NCBI RefSeq assembly: GCF_000818015.1
Contig: NZ_CP007511.1
Coordinates: 3,544,501 to 3,608,500, forward strand
Direction of reading: 5' to 3'
Origin: Stutzerimonas balearica DSM 6083
Lineage (GTDB): Bacteria; Pseudomonadota; Gammaproteobacteria; Pseudomonadales; Pseudomonadaceae
DNA length: 64,000 nucleotides
Positions 30,295 through 42,793 of this stretch are shown piece after piece. A model generated the notes under the pieces. It was not told where the DNA came from and did no database searches. It saw nothing but the letters and a program-made list of their open reading frames with translations. The number at the start of each line of letters is the position of its first letter. Positions within the stretch are counted from its first letter, which is position 1. Both the position numbers and the translations under genes were made by a program.

Positions 30295-30796
30295 GGGCAC
30301 GCTCCGCCGCCGGCGCGAAGCGCCCGCCACACTGTTTGAAGGCGCGGGTGCTGAACAGCAACTGGTGCGGCAGTTCACTCAACCCCTGCGCGGCGAGCAG
30401 GCCCTCGATCTGCCCTTCGACCTGCTCGCGCTCGCGGCCATGGACCATGCAGAACAGGTTGTAGCGCCATTGCGGCAGCCGCCGCGGGCGCTGGTAGCAA
30501 AGGTTGACGCCCGGTGCGCTGCCCAGCCGGTGGCCGATCGCATCGATCTGCGCGTCCGGCACGTCCAGCACCAGCATGGCGTTGGCACGAAAACCCAGCG
30601 CGCGATGCTTGAGCACCAGGCCGACACGGCGGAACAGGCCGCCCTCGTTCCACTGCCGCACCTGTTCGAGCACCGCCTGCTCGCTGGCGCCGACCTGCTC
30701 GGCGAGCCAGGCGTAGGGCCGCGACACCAGCGGCAGCCCGGCCTCGAGCAGCCGACGCAATTGCAGGCTCTGCGGATGATCGAGCGTGAGGGTCAT
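30287..30796 (-). CDS. nirL: Siroheme decarboxylase subunit NirL
   Basis: A 169-residue subunit resembling Nir[44 protein letters not shown] and [21 protein letters not shown]. The ATG at 30796 overlaps the nirD stop by 4 nt (ATGA type), which implies translational coupling. It pairs with NirD in heme d1 synthesis. Confidence 0.92.
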   Translation of the reverse strand: MTLTLDHPQSLQLRRLLEAGLPLVSRPYAWLAEQVGASEQAVLEQVRQWNEGGLFRRVGLVLKHRALGFRANAMLVLDVPDAQIDAIGHRLGSAPGVNLCYQRPRRLPQWRYNLFCMVHGREREQVEGQIEGLLAAQGLSELPHQLLFSTRAFKQCGGRFAPAAERAHG

Positions 30797-31251
30797 GGCA
30801 AGTCTCCCAGCGGAAAGCCCAGGTCGATGCGGTAGGCGCTCTGCATCGGCAGGTCCAGCGGCACCAGCCCGGTATCGGCCTCGATTTCGGCGAGTACGCG
30901 GTCGAGATGGGTGCGATCCGGCCCGGTGAGCACGAACCAGAGGTTGTAGCGATGCTCGCGCAGGTAGTTGTGGTTGACCTCGGGAAAACGGTTGATGCGC
31001 TCGGCGACCTGCTCGAGGCACTCGGTCGGCACGGCGAGCGCGACCAGCGTGCTGGCGCCGGCACGGCTGTGCTCGAACACCGGGCCGATGCGCGACAGCC
31101 CGCCGCCGGCTTGCAGCTGTTGCAGGCAGGCCAGCACCTCATCCTCGCTGCAGCCAAGCGCCTCGGCCATCGCCCGGTAGGGCTCGGCGCACAGCGGCAT
31201 GCCGTGCTGGAAACGGTCGATCAGGCGGCGGCTGAGGGCGTCGAGGTTCAT
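30793..31251 (-). CDS. nirD: Siroheme decarboxylase subunit NirD
   Basis: A 152-residue subunit with [22 protein letters not shown] near the N terminus and [22 protein letters not shown] in the Lrp-like effector domain. It starts one base after the nirF stop and overlaps nirL by 4 nt. All four decarboxylase genes are separate here, as in P. aeruginosa; some other denitrifiers carry nirDL fusions. Confidence 0.93.
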   Translation of the reverse strand: MNLDALSRRLIDRFQHGMPLCAEPYRAMAEALGCSEDEVLACLQQLQAGGGLSRIGPVFEHSRAGASTLVALAVPTECLEQVAERINRFPEVNHNYLREHRYNLWFVLTGPDRTHLDRVLAEIEADTGLVPLDLPMQSAYRIDLGFPLGDLP

Positions 31252-31252
31252 C

Positions 31253-32434
31253 TCAGAGTCCCGTCTCGTGGGCGCGGCTGGTCAGGAAGATGCCGCTCGG
31301 GCTCTCGGCCGGCAGGCGCTTGATCAGCTCCAGCCGGTACGGATCCCAGACCTGCACCTCGTTGCCGTCGCGCACCGACAGCCAGAGCTGGTCGCCGCGC
31401 GCGGTGAACTCCATGTGCAGCACGGCCGGGCCAGGCTCCAGGTCGGCGATGATCTGGTGCGTCTCGCTGTCGATGACCTGCACCTTGCCATTGTCCGGAT
31501 AGGCGAAGTTGACCCAGATCTGCCGCGCGTCGGGCCGCGCCATGACGAACACCGGCTGGCCGGCGACGTCGATCGCATCGGTCTGCTTCCAGCTCTGCGA
31601 GTCCATCACCAGTACGCGATGCTGGCCGATGGCGGGAACGAAGGTCTGGTTGCCGGCCACCGTCCAGCCTTCCAGGTGCGGCATCTTGTAGACCGGCAGC
31701 TTTTCCTGGCCACGGCCGTAGCCGTCGAGGATGCGCTCGACGCCGCGCTCGGGATGCCAGAGGTCGATCTTGCCCATGCCGTCCTCGCCGAACAGGCCGG
31801 CGACGTAGTAGCGGCCGTCGGGGGTCAGCAGACCGTCGTAGGGCTGCTTGCCGATGTCGTCGAAGCGGGTGATCCGCGGCGTGTTGCCCTGGCTGAAGTC
31901 CAGCAGCCAGGTCTCGTGAGTGTCGAACAGGCTGTAGATGAATCGCCGCCCTGGCGCGTCAAGCACGCCGACCACCCGCGAGTTGCGACTGCCGTCGGCC
32001 AGCGGCGTAGCGGGGATGTCGGCGACCAGCTCCAGCGTGCCGGCGTCGAATACCTTGACCCCGCCGGGTTCGTAGTTGCCGACGGCGATCAGCGTGCCGT
32101 CCTGGCTGATCGCCCCACCGATGCTGTTGCCGCCCTGCACCACGCGCTTGACGATGCGCTGCTCGAGCAGGTCGACCTTGGTCAGCCCGCCGTCGCGGCC
32201 GAAGACGTAGGCGAAGCGTTCGTCGCGGGAGAACACCACCGAGGCATGCGACAGGTCGCCGAGCCCCTCGACGCGCGCCAGGCTGCTGCGACCGCTGGTC
32301 TCGATGATCTGCAGGCTGCCGGTGGCGCGCTCGACCACCACGCCGAGATCGCCGGTGCCGCGCAGCGGCGGTTGATGGGCACAGGCGGCGAGCAGCAGGC
32401 TGGCCGCGGCGACGAGCAGGGTCGGACGCTTCAT
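31253..32434 (-). CDS. nirF: Heme d1 biosynthesis protein NirF
   Basis: A 393-residue protein related to the d1 domain of NirS, an eight-bladed beta-propeller. The N terminus is a lipoprotein signal (LLLAACAHQ), placing it in the periplasm on a membrane anchor. Motifs shared with NirS/NirN include AYVFGRDGGLTKVDL and the end segment AVLHMEFTARGDQLWLSVRD. It acts late in heme d1 synthesis, probably in a dehydrogenation step with NirN. It overlaps nirC by 4 nt. Confidence 0.94.
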   Translation of the reverse strand: MKRPTLLVAAASLLLAACAHQPPLRGTGDLGVVVERATGSLQIIETSGRSSLARVEGLGDLSHASVVFSRDERFAYVFGRDGGLTKVDLLEQRIVKRVVQGGNSIGGAISQDGTLIAVGNYEPGGVKVFDAGTLELVADIPATPLADGSRNSRVVGVLDAPGRRFIYSLFDTHETWLLDFSQGNTPRITRFDDIGKQPYDGLLTPDGRYYVAGLFGEDGMGKIDLWHPERGVERILDGYGRGQEKLPVYKMPHLEGWTVAGNQTFVPAIGQHRVLVMDSQSWKQTDAIDVAGQPVFVMARPDARQIWVNFAYPDNGKVQVIDSETHQIIADLEPGPAVLHMEFTARGDQLWLSVRDGNEVQVWDPYRLELIKRLPAESPSGIFLTSRAHETGL

Positions 32435-32769
32435 GGCTGGGGAAATCCTTCGAGCAACTGGTCGACCAGCCAGGCGATCTCCTGCTCTTCGAGCAGCGGC
32501 TGCCAGCCGGGCATGGCGGTGCCGGGCCTGCCGTAGGTCACGGTGGCGATCAGGGATTCACGGGGTTTGCCGGCAAGGGCCGCACGGGTCAGTGCCGGGC
32601 CGAGGCCGCCGGTCATGCGCAGGCCGTGGCACGAGCCGCAGTCCTGCTTGAGCAGGTTGGCGAGCTGCGTCTGGCGCTCGGCCGAGGGCTCGGCCAGGGC
32701 AGCAGGAATCAGGAGAAGGGACGCCACAGCGAGCCCCAGACGTTTTACTGCATGTCGGGACACTTTCAT
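32431..32769 (-). CDS. nirC: Periplasmic c-type cytochrome NirC
   Basis: A 112-residue precursor with a signal peptide (cleavage near ALAE) and one heme c motif CGSCH; Met ligands are available in PGTAMPGW. NirC can donate electrons to NirS and has been linked to heme d1 maturation. GGAGGG lies just before the ATG. It is 18 bp after nirM. Confidence 0.93.
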   Translation of the reverse strand: MKVSRHAVKRLGLAVASLLLIPAALAEPSAERQTQLANLLKQDCGSCHGLRMTGGLGPALTRAALAGKPRESLIATVTYGRPGTAMPGWQPLLEEQEIAWLVDQLLEGFPQP

Positions 32770-32786
32770 GACGCCCTCCGGGACGC

Positions 32787-33101
32787 TTACTTGTGGCTCA
32801 GGACCCACTCGGCCAGCGTCTTGGCCTCTTCTTCGGTCACCGGGTTCGGCGGCATCGGGATCGGCCCCCAGACGCCCTGGCTGCCGTTCTTGATGTGCAG
32901 CGCCAGGGTGTCGGCGGCGCCGTCCTGGCCGGCGTACTTGGCGGCGACTTCCTTGAACGCCGGGCCGACGATCTTGGCGTCGATGCTATGGCAGGCTGCG
33001 CAGGGCTTGCTCTTGAACAGCGCTTCGCCATCCTGGGCCAGGGCCGGCTGGAGGGCGAGCGCGCCGCCCAGGGCGAGCATCGGGAGCAGAACTTTCTTCA
33101 T
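32787..33101 (-). CDS. nirM: Cytochrome c551 NirM
   Basis: The 104-residue precursor of the periplasmic electron donor to NirS. A signal peptide ends at ALAQ (residue 22). The heme motif CAACH and the Met-ligand segment [20 protein letters not shown] match cytochrome c551 of pseudomonads. It follows nirS directly, 53 bp on, with a hairpin between; no nirT or nirB intervenes. Confidence 0.96.
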   Translation of the reverse strand: MKKVLLPMLALGGALALQPALAQDGEALFKSKPCAACHSIDAKIVGPAFKEVAAKYAGQDGAADTLALHIKNGSQGVWGPIPMPPNPVTEEEAKTLAEWVLSHK

Positions 33102-33126
33102 GAGTACTACCTCAAGGCTAGGTGGA

Positions 33127-33143
33127 GCGGGCCTGCGGCCCGC
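33127..33143 (-). promoter_or_regulatory. Stem-loop between nirS and nirM
   Basis: A 7-bp perfect stem (GCGGGCC, TGC loop, GGCCCGC) begins about 11 nt after the nirS stop on the minus strand, without a T-tract. It probably protects the nirS 3' end or reduces read-through into nirMCFDLGH. Confidence 0.5.
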
Positions 33144-33154
33144 CCCGAAGTGGC

Positions 33155-35984
<2,830 letters not shown>

Positions 35985-36010
<26 letters not shown>

Positions 36011-36581
36011 GCCCCTTGCCCTGCCCGCCCGGCGCCTGCCGGGTGACCTGGCGATGTGGTTCTTCATCCTCGCCGAGCTCACCGTCTTCGCCATTCTGGT
36101 GGTCGCGTTCGCAGTCACCCAGCGCCTCCAGCCGACGCTGTTCGCCGAAAGCCGTCAGGCCCTGGACAGCTCCATCGGTCTGGCGCTGACCCTGAGCCTG
36201 CTGACTTCCGGCCTGCTCGCCGCCCTGGCGGTCGAGGCGGTGCGCCGGGGGCGCCAGGGGCGCGCGGCGCTGATGCTCGCCGCAGCGCTGGCCAGTTCGT
36301 GCGTCTACGTGGTGCTCAAGCTCGAGGAGTACGGCCACCTTGCCGGGCTGGGCCTGAACATGGAGCACAACACCTTCTTCACGCTCTACTGGATCCTCAC
36401 CGGCTTCCACTTCCTCCATGTGCTGCTGGGCATGGTGATCCTTGCCTGGCTGGCCGAGCGCTGCCGGCGCGGCGCCTATACCGCCGCCGACCACAGCGGG
36501 CTGGAATCCGGGGTGCTGTACTGGCACATGGTCGACCTGATCTGGGTAGTGCTCTTCCCGCTGGTCTACGTACTCAACTGA
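35985..36581 (+). CDS. nirO: NirO/NorE, cytochrome oxidase subunit III-like membrane protein
   Basis: About 198 residues, five or so membrane helices, related to heme-copper oxidase subunit III (blocks LPGDLAMWFFILAELTVF, FHFLHVLLGMVILAWL, GLESGVLYWHMVDLIWV). In denitrifiers NorE/NirO supports NO reductase activity but is not a core subunit. It overlaps the nirQ end by 26 nt. Two in-frame ATGs (35985 and 35994) lack a clear ribosome binding site, so the exact start is uncertain. Confidence 0.88.
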
Positions 36582-36592
36582 GGAGGTCCGCG

Positions 36593-36850
36593 ATGTCCGC
36601 GTCCAAGGCGCTGATCGGTTGCTGGCTGGGGCTCGCCGGGCTCTCGACCCTGAGCGTGCTGCTCGGCGGCAGCGGCTCCGGCCTGCTGATCGCCGCTGCC
36701 GTCATGCTCGCCGCACTGGGCAAGGCCTGGCTGATCACCGAGGGCTTCATGGAGCTGCGCCACGCGCCGCGCCTGTGGCGCCTGCTGCTGCTCGGCTGGC
36801 CGCTGCTGATGGCCGGCGGCGTGCTCGCCCTTCTGCCGGCGCAGGGCTGA
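36593..36850 (+). CDS. nirP: NirP/NorF, small membrane protein
   Basis: An 85-residue protein with three hydrophobic segments, resembling oxidase subunit IV-like NorF/NirP (GKAWLITEGFMELRHAPRLW is typical). GGAGG lies 7 nt before the ATG, 11 bp after nirO. It probably assists NirO in NO reductase assembly or tolerance. Confidence 0.85.
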   Translation: MSASKALIGCWLGLAGLSTLSVLLGGSGSGLLIAAAVMLAALGKAWLITEGFMELRHAPRLWRLLLLGWPLLMAGGVLALLPAQG

Positions 36851-36891
36851 GCCTGGCGCTCGTCGCGCCGCGCGCCGCTCGGCCCCTTTTA

Positions 36892-36905
36892 TTGTTTCCG
36901 GTCAA
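36892..36905. promoter_or_regulatory. Degenerate FNR/DNR-like box upstream of nirJ
   Basis: TTGTTTCCGGTCAA keeps 8 of 10 consensus positions and lies 91 bp before the nirJ ATG. It may drive nirJEN separately, or nirJEN may depend on read-through from nirQOP. Confidence 0.3.
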
Positions 36906-36995
36906 GGATCAGCACGCGCAAGGTCGGTGATTCTGCACGCAACCAGGGTACGCCCCCGGCACCTTCAGCGCCGGGCTCCCCGAGGAGAATCGCCC

Positions 36996-38177
36996 ATGTT
37001 GAGAATCAGCCATTACCTGCGCGCCCTCGCCAATCCGCAGCAGCGCGTGCTCGGCGCCCGCAGCGTCGGCCCGGCACGGCCACCGGTGGTGATCTGGAAC
37101 CTGCTGCGCCGCTGCAACCTGACCTGCCGCCACTGCTACGCGACCTCCGCCGACAGCGAATTCCGCGACGAGCTGGACACCGCCGAGGCGCTCGGCGTGA
37201 TCGACCAGCTACACGAAGCCGGCGTGCGCGTGCTGATCCTCTCCGGCGGCGAGCCGCTGCTGCGCCCGGACATCTTCCAGCTCGCCGACTACGCCCGCGA
37301 CAAGGGCTTCTTCGTCGCCCTGTCGACCAACGGCACGCTGATCGACGAAGGCAACATCGAGCGCATCGCCCAGGCCCGGTTCGACTACGTCGGCATCAGC
37401 ATCGACGGCCTGGAGGCGGTGCATGACGACTGGCGCCAGCTCAAGGGCAGCTTCGCCGCCTCGATGCACGCCATCGACCTCTGCCGACAGCACGGCATCC
37501 GCGTCGGCCTGCGCACCACCCTGACGCAGAACAACTACCCGCAGCTGCCCGCCCTGCTCGAACTGATGCGCGAACACGACGTGCAGAAGTTCTACCTCTC
37601 GCACCTCAACTACAGCGGCCGCGGCCGGCGCAGCCGCAAGGCCGACGCGCACCACCTGATGACCCGCGACGCCATGCGCCAGCTGTTCGAGCAGGCCTGG
37701 GCCGATGTGCAGCAGGGCCGCGAGACCGACTTCGTCAGCGGCAACAACGATGCCGACGCCGTGCTCCTGCTGCAGTGGGTCGAGGCCAACCTGCCGCAGC
37801 ACGCCGAACGCCTGGAACGGATGCTGCGCGCCTGGGGCGGCAACGCTTCGGGCAGCGGCATCGCCAACATCGACAACATCGGCGACGTGCATCCGGACAC
37901 CTACTGGTGGCAGCACACCGTCGGCAACGTGCGCCGGCAGCGCTTCCGCGACATCTGGCTGGAGCGCCCCGAGCCACTGCTCGAGCAGCTGCGCCAACAC
38001 CCGCGCGCGGTCAAGGGCCGTTGCGCCGAGTGTCGCTGGCTGGCGATCTGCAATGGCAACACCCGCACCCGCGCCTGGGCCGCCGGCGACCTCTGGGCCG
38101 AAGACCCGGGCTGTTACCTGTCCGACACGGAGATCGGCCTGCCGAGCCCCGAACGCATTCCCAGCATCGCCATTTGA
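36996..38177 (+). CDS. nirJ: Heme d1 biosynthesis radical SAM enzyme NirJ
   Basis: A 393-residue radical SAM/SPASM enzyme that removes propionate side chains and installs the oxo groups of heme d1. The radical SAM cluster motif CNLTCRHC is at about residues 41-48 and LILSGGEPLLRPD follows. A C-terminal Cys-rich SPASM region has GRCAECRWLAICNG. GAGGAG precedes the ATG. It lies 145 bp after nirP and leads nirJEN, converging with no denitrification gene downstream. Confidence 0.95.
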   Translation: MLRISHYLRALANPQQRVLGARSVGPARPPVVIWNLLRRCNLTCRHCYATSADSEFRDELDTAEALGVIDQLHEAGVRVLILSGGEPLLRPDIFQLADYARDKGFFVALSTNGTLIDEGNIERIAQARFDYVGISIDGLEAVHDDWRQLKGSFAASMHAIDLCRQHGIRVGLRTTLTQNNYPQLPALLELMREHDVQKFYLSHLNYSGRGRRSRKADAHHLMTRDAMRQLFEQAWADVQQGRETDFVSGNNDADAVLLLQWVEANLPQHAERLERMLRAWGGNASGSGIANIDNIGDVHPDTYWWQHTVGNVRRQRFRDIWLERPEPLLEQLRQHPRAVKGRCAECRWLAICNGNTRTRAWAAGDLWAEDPGCYLSDTEIGLPSPERIPSIAI

Positions 38178-38243
38178 CCCGATCGAGCGGCCGCAGAACG
38201 CCGCAGCGTCACCCCCGCAGCCGATGAGCACCTAGGAGATCGT

Positions 38244-39065
38244 ATGGATCAGCCAACCCCCTTTCCCGCCTCGCTGAGCGCCACCCTTGCCCCCGGTGAG
38301 GTCGCACTGGTCGGCGCCGGCCCGGGCGACCCCGGCCTGCTCACGCTGCGCGGCTGGAGCCTGCTGCAACAGGCCGACGCGGTGGTCTACGACCGCCTCG
38401 TCAGCGAAGACCTGATGGCCCTGCTGCCGGGGCGCTGCAGCCGTCATTACGTCGGCAAGACCAGTGGCTTCCACAGCCTGCCGCAGCCGCAGATCAACCA
38501 GCTGCTGGTCGACCTGGCCCGCACGAACAAGCGCGTGGTGCGGCTCAAGGGCGGCGATCCGTTCATCTTCGGCCGCGGTGGCGAGGAACTCGACTATCTG
38601 CTCGCCCGTGGCATCGATTGCCAGGTCGTCCCCGGCATCACCGCGGCGGCCGGCTGCACCGCCTACGCCGGCATTCCGCTGACGCACCGCGACGTGGCGC
38701 ACTCCTGCCAGTTCATCACCGGCCATCTGCAGGAGAATGGCGAGCTGCGCCTGCCCTGGAGCAGCCTGGCCAATGCCAAGCAGACCCTGGTGTTCTACAT
38801 GGGCCTGTCCACCCTTGGCGAGATCTCGCGCCAGCTGATCGCCGCCGGCTTGCCGGCCGACACGCCGGCCGCGCTGATCGGCAACGGCACCCGCGACGAC
38901 CAGCAGGTGGTGCGTTGCACGCTCGCGCAACTGCCGCTGATGGCCGACGAGAAGCAGCTCACGCCCCCGACGCTGACCGTGATCGGCCGGGTCGTCGAAC
39001 TGTTCGCCAAGCGCCGCGTGAGCTTTCCGGCACGCCTGCGTGGCGAGGAGGCACTATGCGACTGA
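38244..39065 (+). CDS. nirE: Uroporphyrinogen-III C-methyltransferase NirE
   Basis: A 273-residue SAM-dependent methyltransferase producing precorrin-2, the first committed step towards heme d1. SUMT motifs are clear: [72 protein letters not shown] precedes the ATG (cacctAGGAGatcgt). It overlaps nirN by 10 nt. Confidence 0.95.
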   Translation: MDQPTPFPASLSATLAPGEVALVGAGPGDPGLLTLRGWSLLQQADAVVYDRLVSEDLMALLPGRCSRHYVGKTSGFHSLPQPQINQLLVDLARTNKRVVRLKGGDPFIFGRGGEELDYLLARGIDCQVVPGITAAAGCTAYAGIPLTHRDVAHSCQFITGHLQENGELRLPWSSLANAKQTLVFYMGLSTLGEISRQLIAAGLPADTPAALIGNGTRDDQQVVRCTLAQLPLMADEKQLTPPTLTVIGRVVELFAKRRVSFPARLRGEEALCD

Positions 39066-40573
39066 TACCTGCCCTGCTGGTCGCCGCGGCGCTGCCAGCG
39101 GCCACCTTTGTCGCCCTTGACCTGGCCGTGCCACGCGCCGCCGCGGCCGAGGTCGACGCCCATAGCCTCTACCAGAGCCACTGCCAGAGCTGCCACGGCG
39201 AGAACCGCCTGGGCGGCGCCGGCCCGGCGCTCTTGCCCGAAAGCCTGAGCCGACTGAAGCCGGCCGAAGCGGAAAAGGTCATTCGCAACGGTCGCCCGGC
39301 AAGCCAGATGGCAGCCTTCTCCGGCGTGCTCGATGACCAGCAGATCAAGGCACTGACCGGCTACCTCTACCAGCCCGCGGCCGTGCCGCCGACCTGGAGC
39401 GATGCCGACATCCGTGCCAGCCATCGTCTTCTCAAGGACGTCGCCACGCTACCGACGCCCCCGCAGCACGGCGCCGATCCGCTGAACCTGTTCGTCGTGG
39501 TGGAGGCCGGCAATCATCACGTGCGGGTGCTCGACGGCGACCGCTTCGAGGAGCTCGCCAACTTCCAGTCGCACTTCGCCCTGCACGGCGGGCCGAAGTT
39601 CTCGCCGGACGGACGCTTCGTCTACTTCGCCTCGCGCGATGGCTGGGTCAGCCTCTACGACCTCAACAACCTGACCATGATCGCCGAGGTGCGCGCCGGG
39701 CTGAACACGCGCAACCTGGCGGTCAGCAACGACGGCCGCTGGGTGCTGGTGGGCAACTACCTGCCGGGCAACCTGGTGCTGCTCGATGCGCGCGATCTGT
39801 CGCTGGTCAAGCACATCCCGGCGGTGGCGGCCGACGGCACGCCGTCACGGGTCAGTGCCGTCTACACCGCGCCGCCGCGCGAGAGCTTCATCGTCGCGCT
39901 GAAGGACGTGAAGGAAGCCTGGGAGCTGTCCTACGCCGGCGAGCCGACCTTCGTGCCGCGGCGCATCCAGGCGGCCGACTACCTCGACGACTTCTCCTTC
40001 ACCCCGGACTACGGCCAGCTGCTGGCGACTTCACGCAAGGCCAAGGGCGGCCAGGTGATCGACCTCGACAGCGGTCGCACGGTCACCGACATTCCGCTGC
40101 CGGGCATGCCGCACCTGGGCTCGGGCATCTACTGGAAGCGCGGCGGCAAGTGGGTGTTCGCCACGCCGAACGTCAGCAAGGGGCTGATCTCGGTGCTCGA
40201 CCTCGAGAGCTGGAAGCTGATCAAGGAGATTCCCACCGAAGGGCCGGGCTTCTTCATGCGCAGCCAGCAGAATTCGCCCTACGCCTGGACCGACGTGTTC
40301 TTCGGACCGAACAACGACGCCGTGCACCTGATCGACAAGCAGACCCTGGAAATCGCCCACACCCTGCGCCCGATGCCCGGCAAGAACGCCGCCCACGTCG
40401 AGTTCACCAACGATGGCCGCTACGCCCTGCTCAGCGTCTGGGACACCGATGGCGCGCTGATCGTCTACGACGCCAATACGCTCGAGGAGATCAAGCGCAT
40501 CCCGATGAACAAGCCGTCCGGCAAGTACAACGTCGGCAACAAGATCGAGTTCGCCGAAGGCACCTCGCACTGA
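39056..40573 (+). CDS. nirN: Heme d1 dehydrogenase NirN
   Basis: A 505-residue periplasmic NirS-like protein. The signal peptide has a basic start and ends near RAAAAE. A heme c domain has CQSCH in [14 protein letters not shown]. The d1-type propeller includes [17 protein letters not shown] and the conserved His segment [14 protein letters not shown]. NirN catalyses the last dehydrogenation of the acrylate side chain of heme d1. It ends the cluster with a stem-loop. Confidence 0.95.
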   Translation: MRLIPALLVAAALPAATFVALDLAVPRAAAAEVDAHSLYQSHCQSCHGENRLGGAGPALLPESLSRLKPAEAEKVIRNGRPASQMAAFSGVLDDQQIKALTGYLYQPAAVPPTWSDADIRASHRLLKDVATLPTPPQHGADPLNLFVVVEAGNHHVRVLDGDRFEELANFQSHFALHGGPKFSPDGRFVYFASRDGWVSLYDLNNLTMIAEVRAGLNTRNLAVSNDGRWVLVGNYLPGNLVLLDARDLSLVKHIPAVAADGTPSRVSAVYTAPPRESFIVALKDVKEAWELSYAGEPTFVPRRIQAADYLDDFSFTPDYGQLLATSRKAKGGQVIDLDSGRTVTDIPLPGMPHLGSGIYWKRGGKWVFATPNVSKGLISVLDLESWKLIKEIPTEGPGFFMRSQQNSPYAWTDVFFGPNNDAVHLIDKQTLEIAHTLRPMPGKNAAHVEFTNDGRYALLSVWDTDGALIVYDANTLEEIKRIPMNKPSGKYNVGNKIEFAEGTSH

Positions 40574-40584
40574 TCGGTTCCGCT

Positions 40585-40618
40585 GCCGGGTGCGGACGGC
40601 CACGCCGCTGCACCCGGC
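40585..40618 (+). terminator. Stem-loop after nirN
   Basis: A 9-bp perfect stem (40585-40593 with 40610-40618, GCCGGGTGC/GCACCCGGC) starts 12 nt after the nirN stop. There is no T-tract; it probably closes nirJEN, possibly with Rho. Confidence 0.5.
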
Positions 40619-40687
40619 CGGCCCGTTGCGGGCCAGCACCGGCCTTGTCCGCTACAATGGCGGCCCCCTCATTACACAGGCATGCGC

Positions 40688-41548
40688 ATGGACATCGATC
40701 TCGCCCGCACCTTTCTCGAGATCATTCGCGGCGGCAGCTTCATCGCCGCGGCCGAGCGCATGCACCTGACCCAGACCGCCGTCACCGCACGCATCCAGAA
40801 CCTCGAAAGCCAGCTCGGCTGCCGGCTGTTCGTGCGCAACCGCGCCGGTGCGCGCCTGACCGACGATGGCGAACGCTTCGTCGCCTATGCCAACCAGCTG
40901 GTACAGACCTGGGAGGCTGCGCGCCGCGACCTGCCGCTGCCTCAGGGTTACGACCAGTTGCTCACGCTCGGCGCCGAGGTCAGCCTGTGCAATCCGCTGA
41001 TGCTCGCCTGGGTGCAGCGCCTGCGCGAGACGCTGCCCAGCCATGCGCTGCGCAGCGAAGTGGCGAGTGACGAGGAACTGCAGAAAAAGCTCGACCTCGG
41101 CCTGCTCGATGCCGCGCTGGTGCACCAGCCCGAGTACTGGCCGGGCCTGCAGGTCGAACAGTTGCTCGAGGAAAAGCTCATCCAGGTGGTGCAGACGCGC
41201 AACCCCGAGCCGTACCTGTACGTCGACTGGGGCCCGGCGTTTCGCAAGCAGCACAACCAGGCGCTGCCCGAGCACACCCGCGCCGCGATGTCCTTCAGCC
41301 TCGGCCCGCTGGCGCTGCAGTACCTGGTGCAGTGCGGCGGGCGCGGCTACTTCCGCACGCGGGTGGTGCAGCGCTACCTCGACGAAGGCGTGCTCAAGCG
41401 CGTCGAACAGGCGCCGGAATTCTCGCATCCGGTGTACCTGGTCTATTCCCGTGCCAACCGCTCGGCGGCGCTGGCCAAGGCGCTCAACCTGGTACGCGAG
41501 CTGGCGCTGGACGACTTCGACTGGTCGCGCTGGTACTACGAGATCTGA
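40688..41548 (+). CDS. LysR-type transcriptional regulator
   Basis: The 286-residue product has an N-terminal winged helix-turn-helix (RTFLEIIRGGSFIAAAERMHLTQTAVTARIQNLE region) and a LysR substrate-binding domain. I prefer the ATG at 40688 because AGG lies 7 nt upstream; an ATG two codons earlier is possible. A TACAAT -10-like element lies about 35 bp upstream. It follows nirN but has its own promoter region, and it converges on the HPP-CBS gene with a 6-bp gap. Target genes are unknown; it is not a recognised denitrification regulator. Confidence 0.85.
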   Translation: MDIDLARTFLEIIRGGSFIAAAERMHLTQTAVTARIQNLESQLGCRLFVRNRAGARLTDDGERFVAYANQLVQTWEAARRDLPLPQGYDQLLTLGAEVSLCNPLMLAWVQRLRETLPSHALRSEVASDEELQKKLDLGLLDAALVHQPEYWPGLQVEQLLEEKLIQVVQTRNPEPYLYVDWGPAFRKQHNQALPEHTRAAMSFSLGPLALQYLVQCGGRGYFRTRVVQRYLDEGVLKRVEQAPEFSHPVYLVYSRANRSAALAKALNLVRELALDDFDWSRWYYEI

Positions 41549-41554
41549 GCCGAC

Positions 41555-42694
41555 TCAGTCCGGAAGCTGCTTGAGCCAGTAGCGGTACAGCGCGGCGATC
41601 AGGTCGGTCTGGGTGATCATGCCCACCAGGCGCTGCTGCTCATCGACCACCGGCAGGCAGTGCAGGCCGCGGTCGGACAGCAGGTAGACCAGCTCGACCA
41701 TGTGCGTGTCCATGGTTACCGAAACCACCGGCGAACTCATGATGGCGCGCAGCTTGGTGCCGCGCAGGAAGTTCAGCTGGCCGAAGCTCAAACGCCCCGG
41801 GCGGGGGTGGAAGTGCTTGAGCAGGTCGATCTGGGTGACGATGCCGACCAGCCGGTGATCGTCGCCTTCGACCACCGGCAACGAACGCAGGCGATGTTGC
41901 TGCAGGGTCTGCCAGGCCGATTCGATAAAGGTGTCCGGGGTATGCCAGTAGATATCGCGCGACATCACGTGCGCGGCGGTGACCTCGCCCATGCTGCGGC
42001 GCAGCGCGTGCTTCTCGGTCTGCTTGATCAGCCGGGCGAGGTCGTCACGGGTGATGTCGACGTACTCGCCGAATTCGGCCAGCGCCCGGTCGACGTCATC
42101 CTGGACGAAGCTCATCCGCTCGCCCGGCCGCGGGTCGCGGGTGTGGTGCTCGTTTTCGCGCGGCAGGCGCGCCTTGGGGTAGGGATTGCCCGTGAGGTTG
42201 TTGAACAGCAGCGCGAAGGTCACCAGCAGCAGCGAGTTGAACATCACCGGCCCGAGCAGGCCGAAGTGCAGCTGGTGCAGGTCGGGGCTGCCCACTGCGG
42301 CCACCAGCGCCAGCGCGATGCTCGGCGGGTGCAGGCAGCGCAGCGAGAACAGGCACAGCAGCGTTGCCGCGCCGGCCAGCGTCGCGGCGAGCACGCTGGG
42401 CAGGCCACTGAGCCCCAGGGCGACGCCGATCAGTGCGGCGAACAGATTGCCACCGATGACTGACCAGGGCTGGGCGAAGGGGCTCGACGAGGCGACGAAT
42501 ACCAGCACGGCGGAGGCGCCAACCGGCGCGATCACTTGTAGCGCCAGCCCGGTGCCGACCAGCCAGCGGTCACTGAGAAACACCAGCGGCATGACGAAGG
42601 CGATGCCGATGGCGGCGCGCAGCCATAGTCGGGGGGCCGCATTCAGCGGCGCGGGCACGAAGGATTTGAACCAGTCGATCAGGTTGTCTTGCAT
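41555..42694 (-). CDS. HPP-family membrane protein with two CBS domains
   Basis: A 379-residue protein. The first half holds about four membrane helices of the HPP family (LRCLHPPSIALALVAAVG motif with the HPP triplet). The second half has two CBS domains (HVMSRDIYWHTPDTFIESAW to IDLLKHF, then IMSSPVVSVTMDTHMVEL to IAALYRYW), which usually bind adenine nucleotides. Some HPP proteins are implicated in nitrite transport in phototrophs; whether that applies here is open. It sits between the nir cluster and an orphan oxidase subunit. The ribosome binding site is weak. Confidence 0.85.
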   Translation of the reverse strand: MQDNLIDWFKSFVPAPLNAAPRLWLRAAIGIAFVMPLVFLSDRWLVGTGLALQVIAPVGASAVLVFVASSSPFAQPWSVIGGNLFAALIGVALGLSGLPSVLAATLAGAATLLCLFSLRCLHPPSIALALVAAVGSPDLHQLHFGLLGPVMFNSLLLVTFALLFNNLTGNPYPKARLPRENEHHTRDPRPGERMSFVQDDVDRALAEFGEYVDITRDDLARLIKQTEKHALRRSMGEVTAAHVMSRDIYWHTPDTFIESAWQTLQQHRLRSLPVVEGDDHRLVGIVTQIDLLKHFHPRPGRLSFGQLNFLRGTKLRAIMSSPVVSVTMDTHMVELVYLLSDRGLHCLPVVDEQQRLVGMITQTDLIAALYRYWLKQLPD

Positions 42695-42793
42695 GGAAGC
42701 TCTTGTCAGACGAAGCACCGGCTATCGGAGCGTAGCCGGGTAAAAAAGGTCCGTCCCTGGACCATCAGGAGCTACAAGGGTAGCGAGGGGAAA

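Noticed and set aside
37021..37400. TACGCC copies inside genes as further mal boxes
   Set aside because: TAC-GCC is a common Tyr-Ala codon pair in this GC-rich DNA; only intergenic copies with the fixed spacing were kept.
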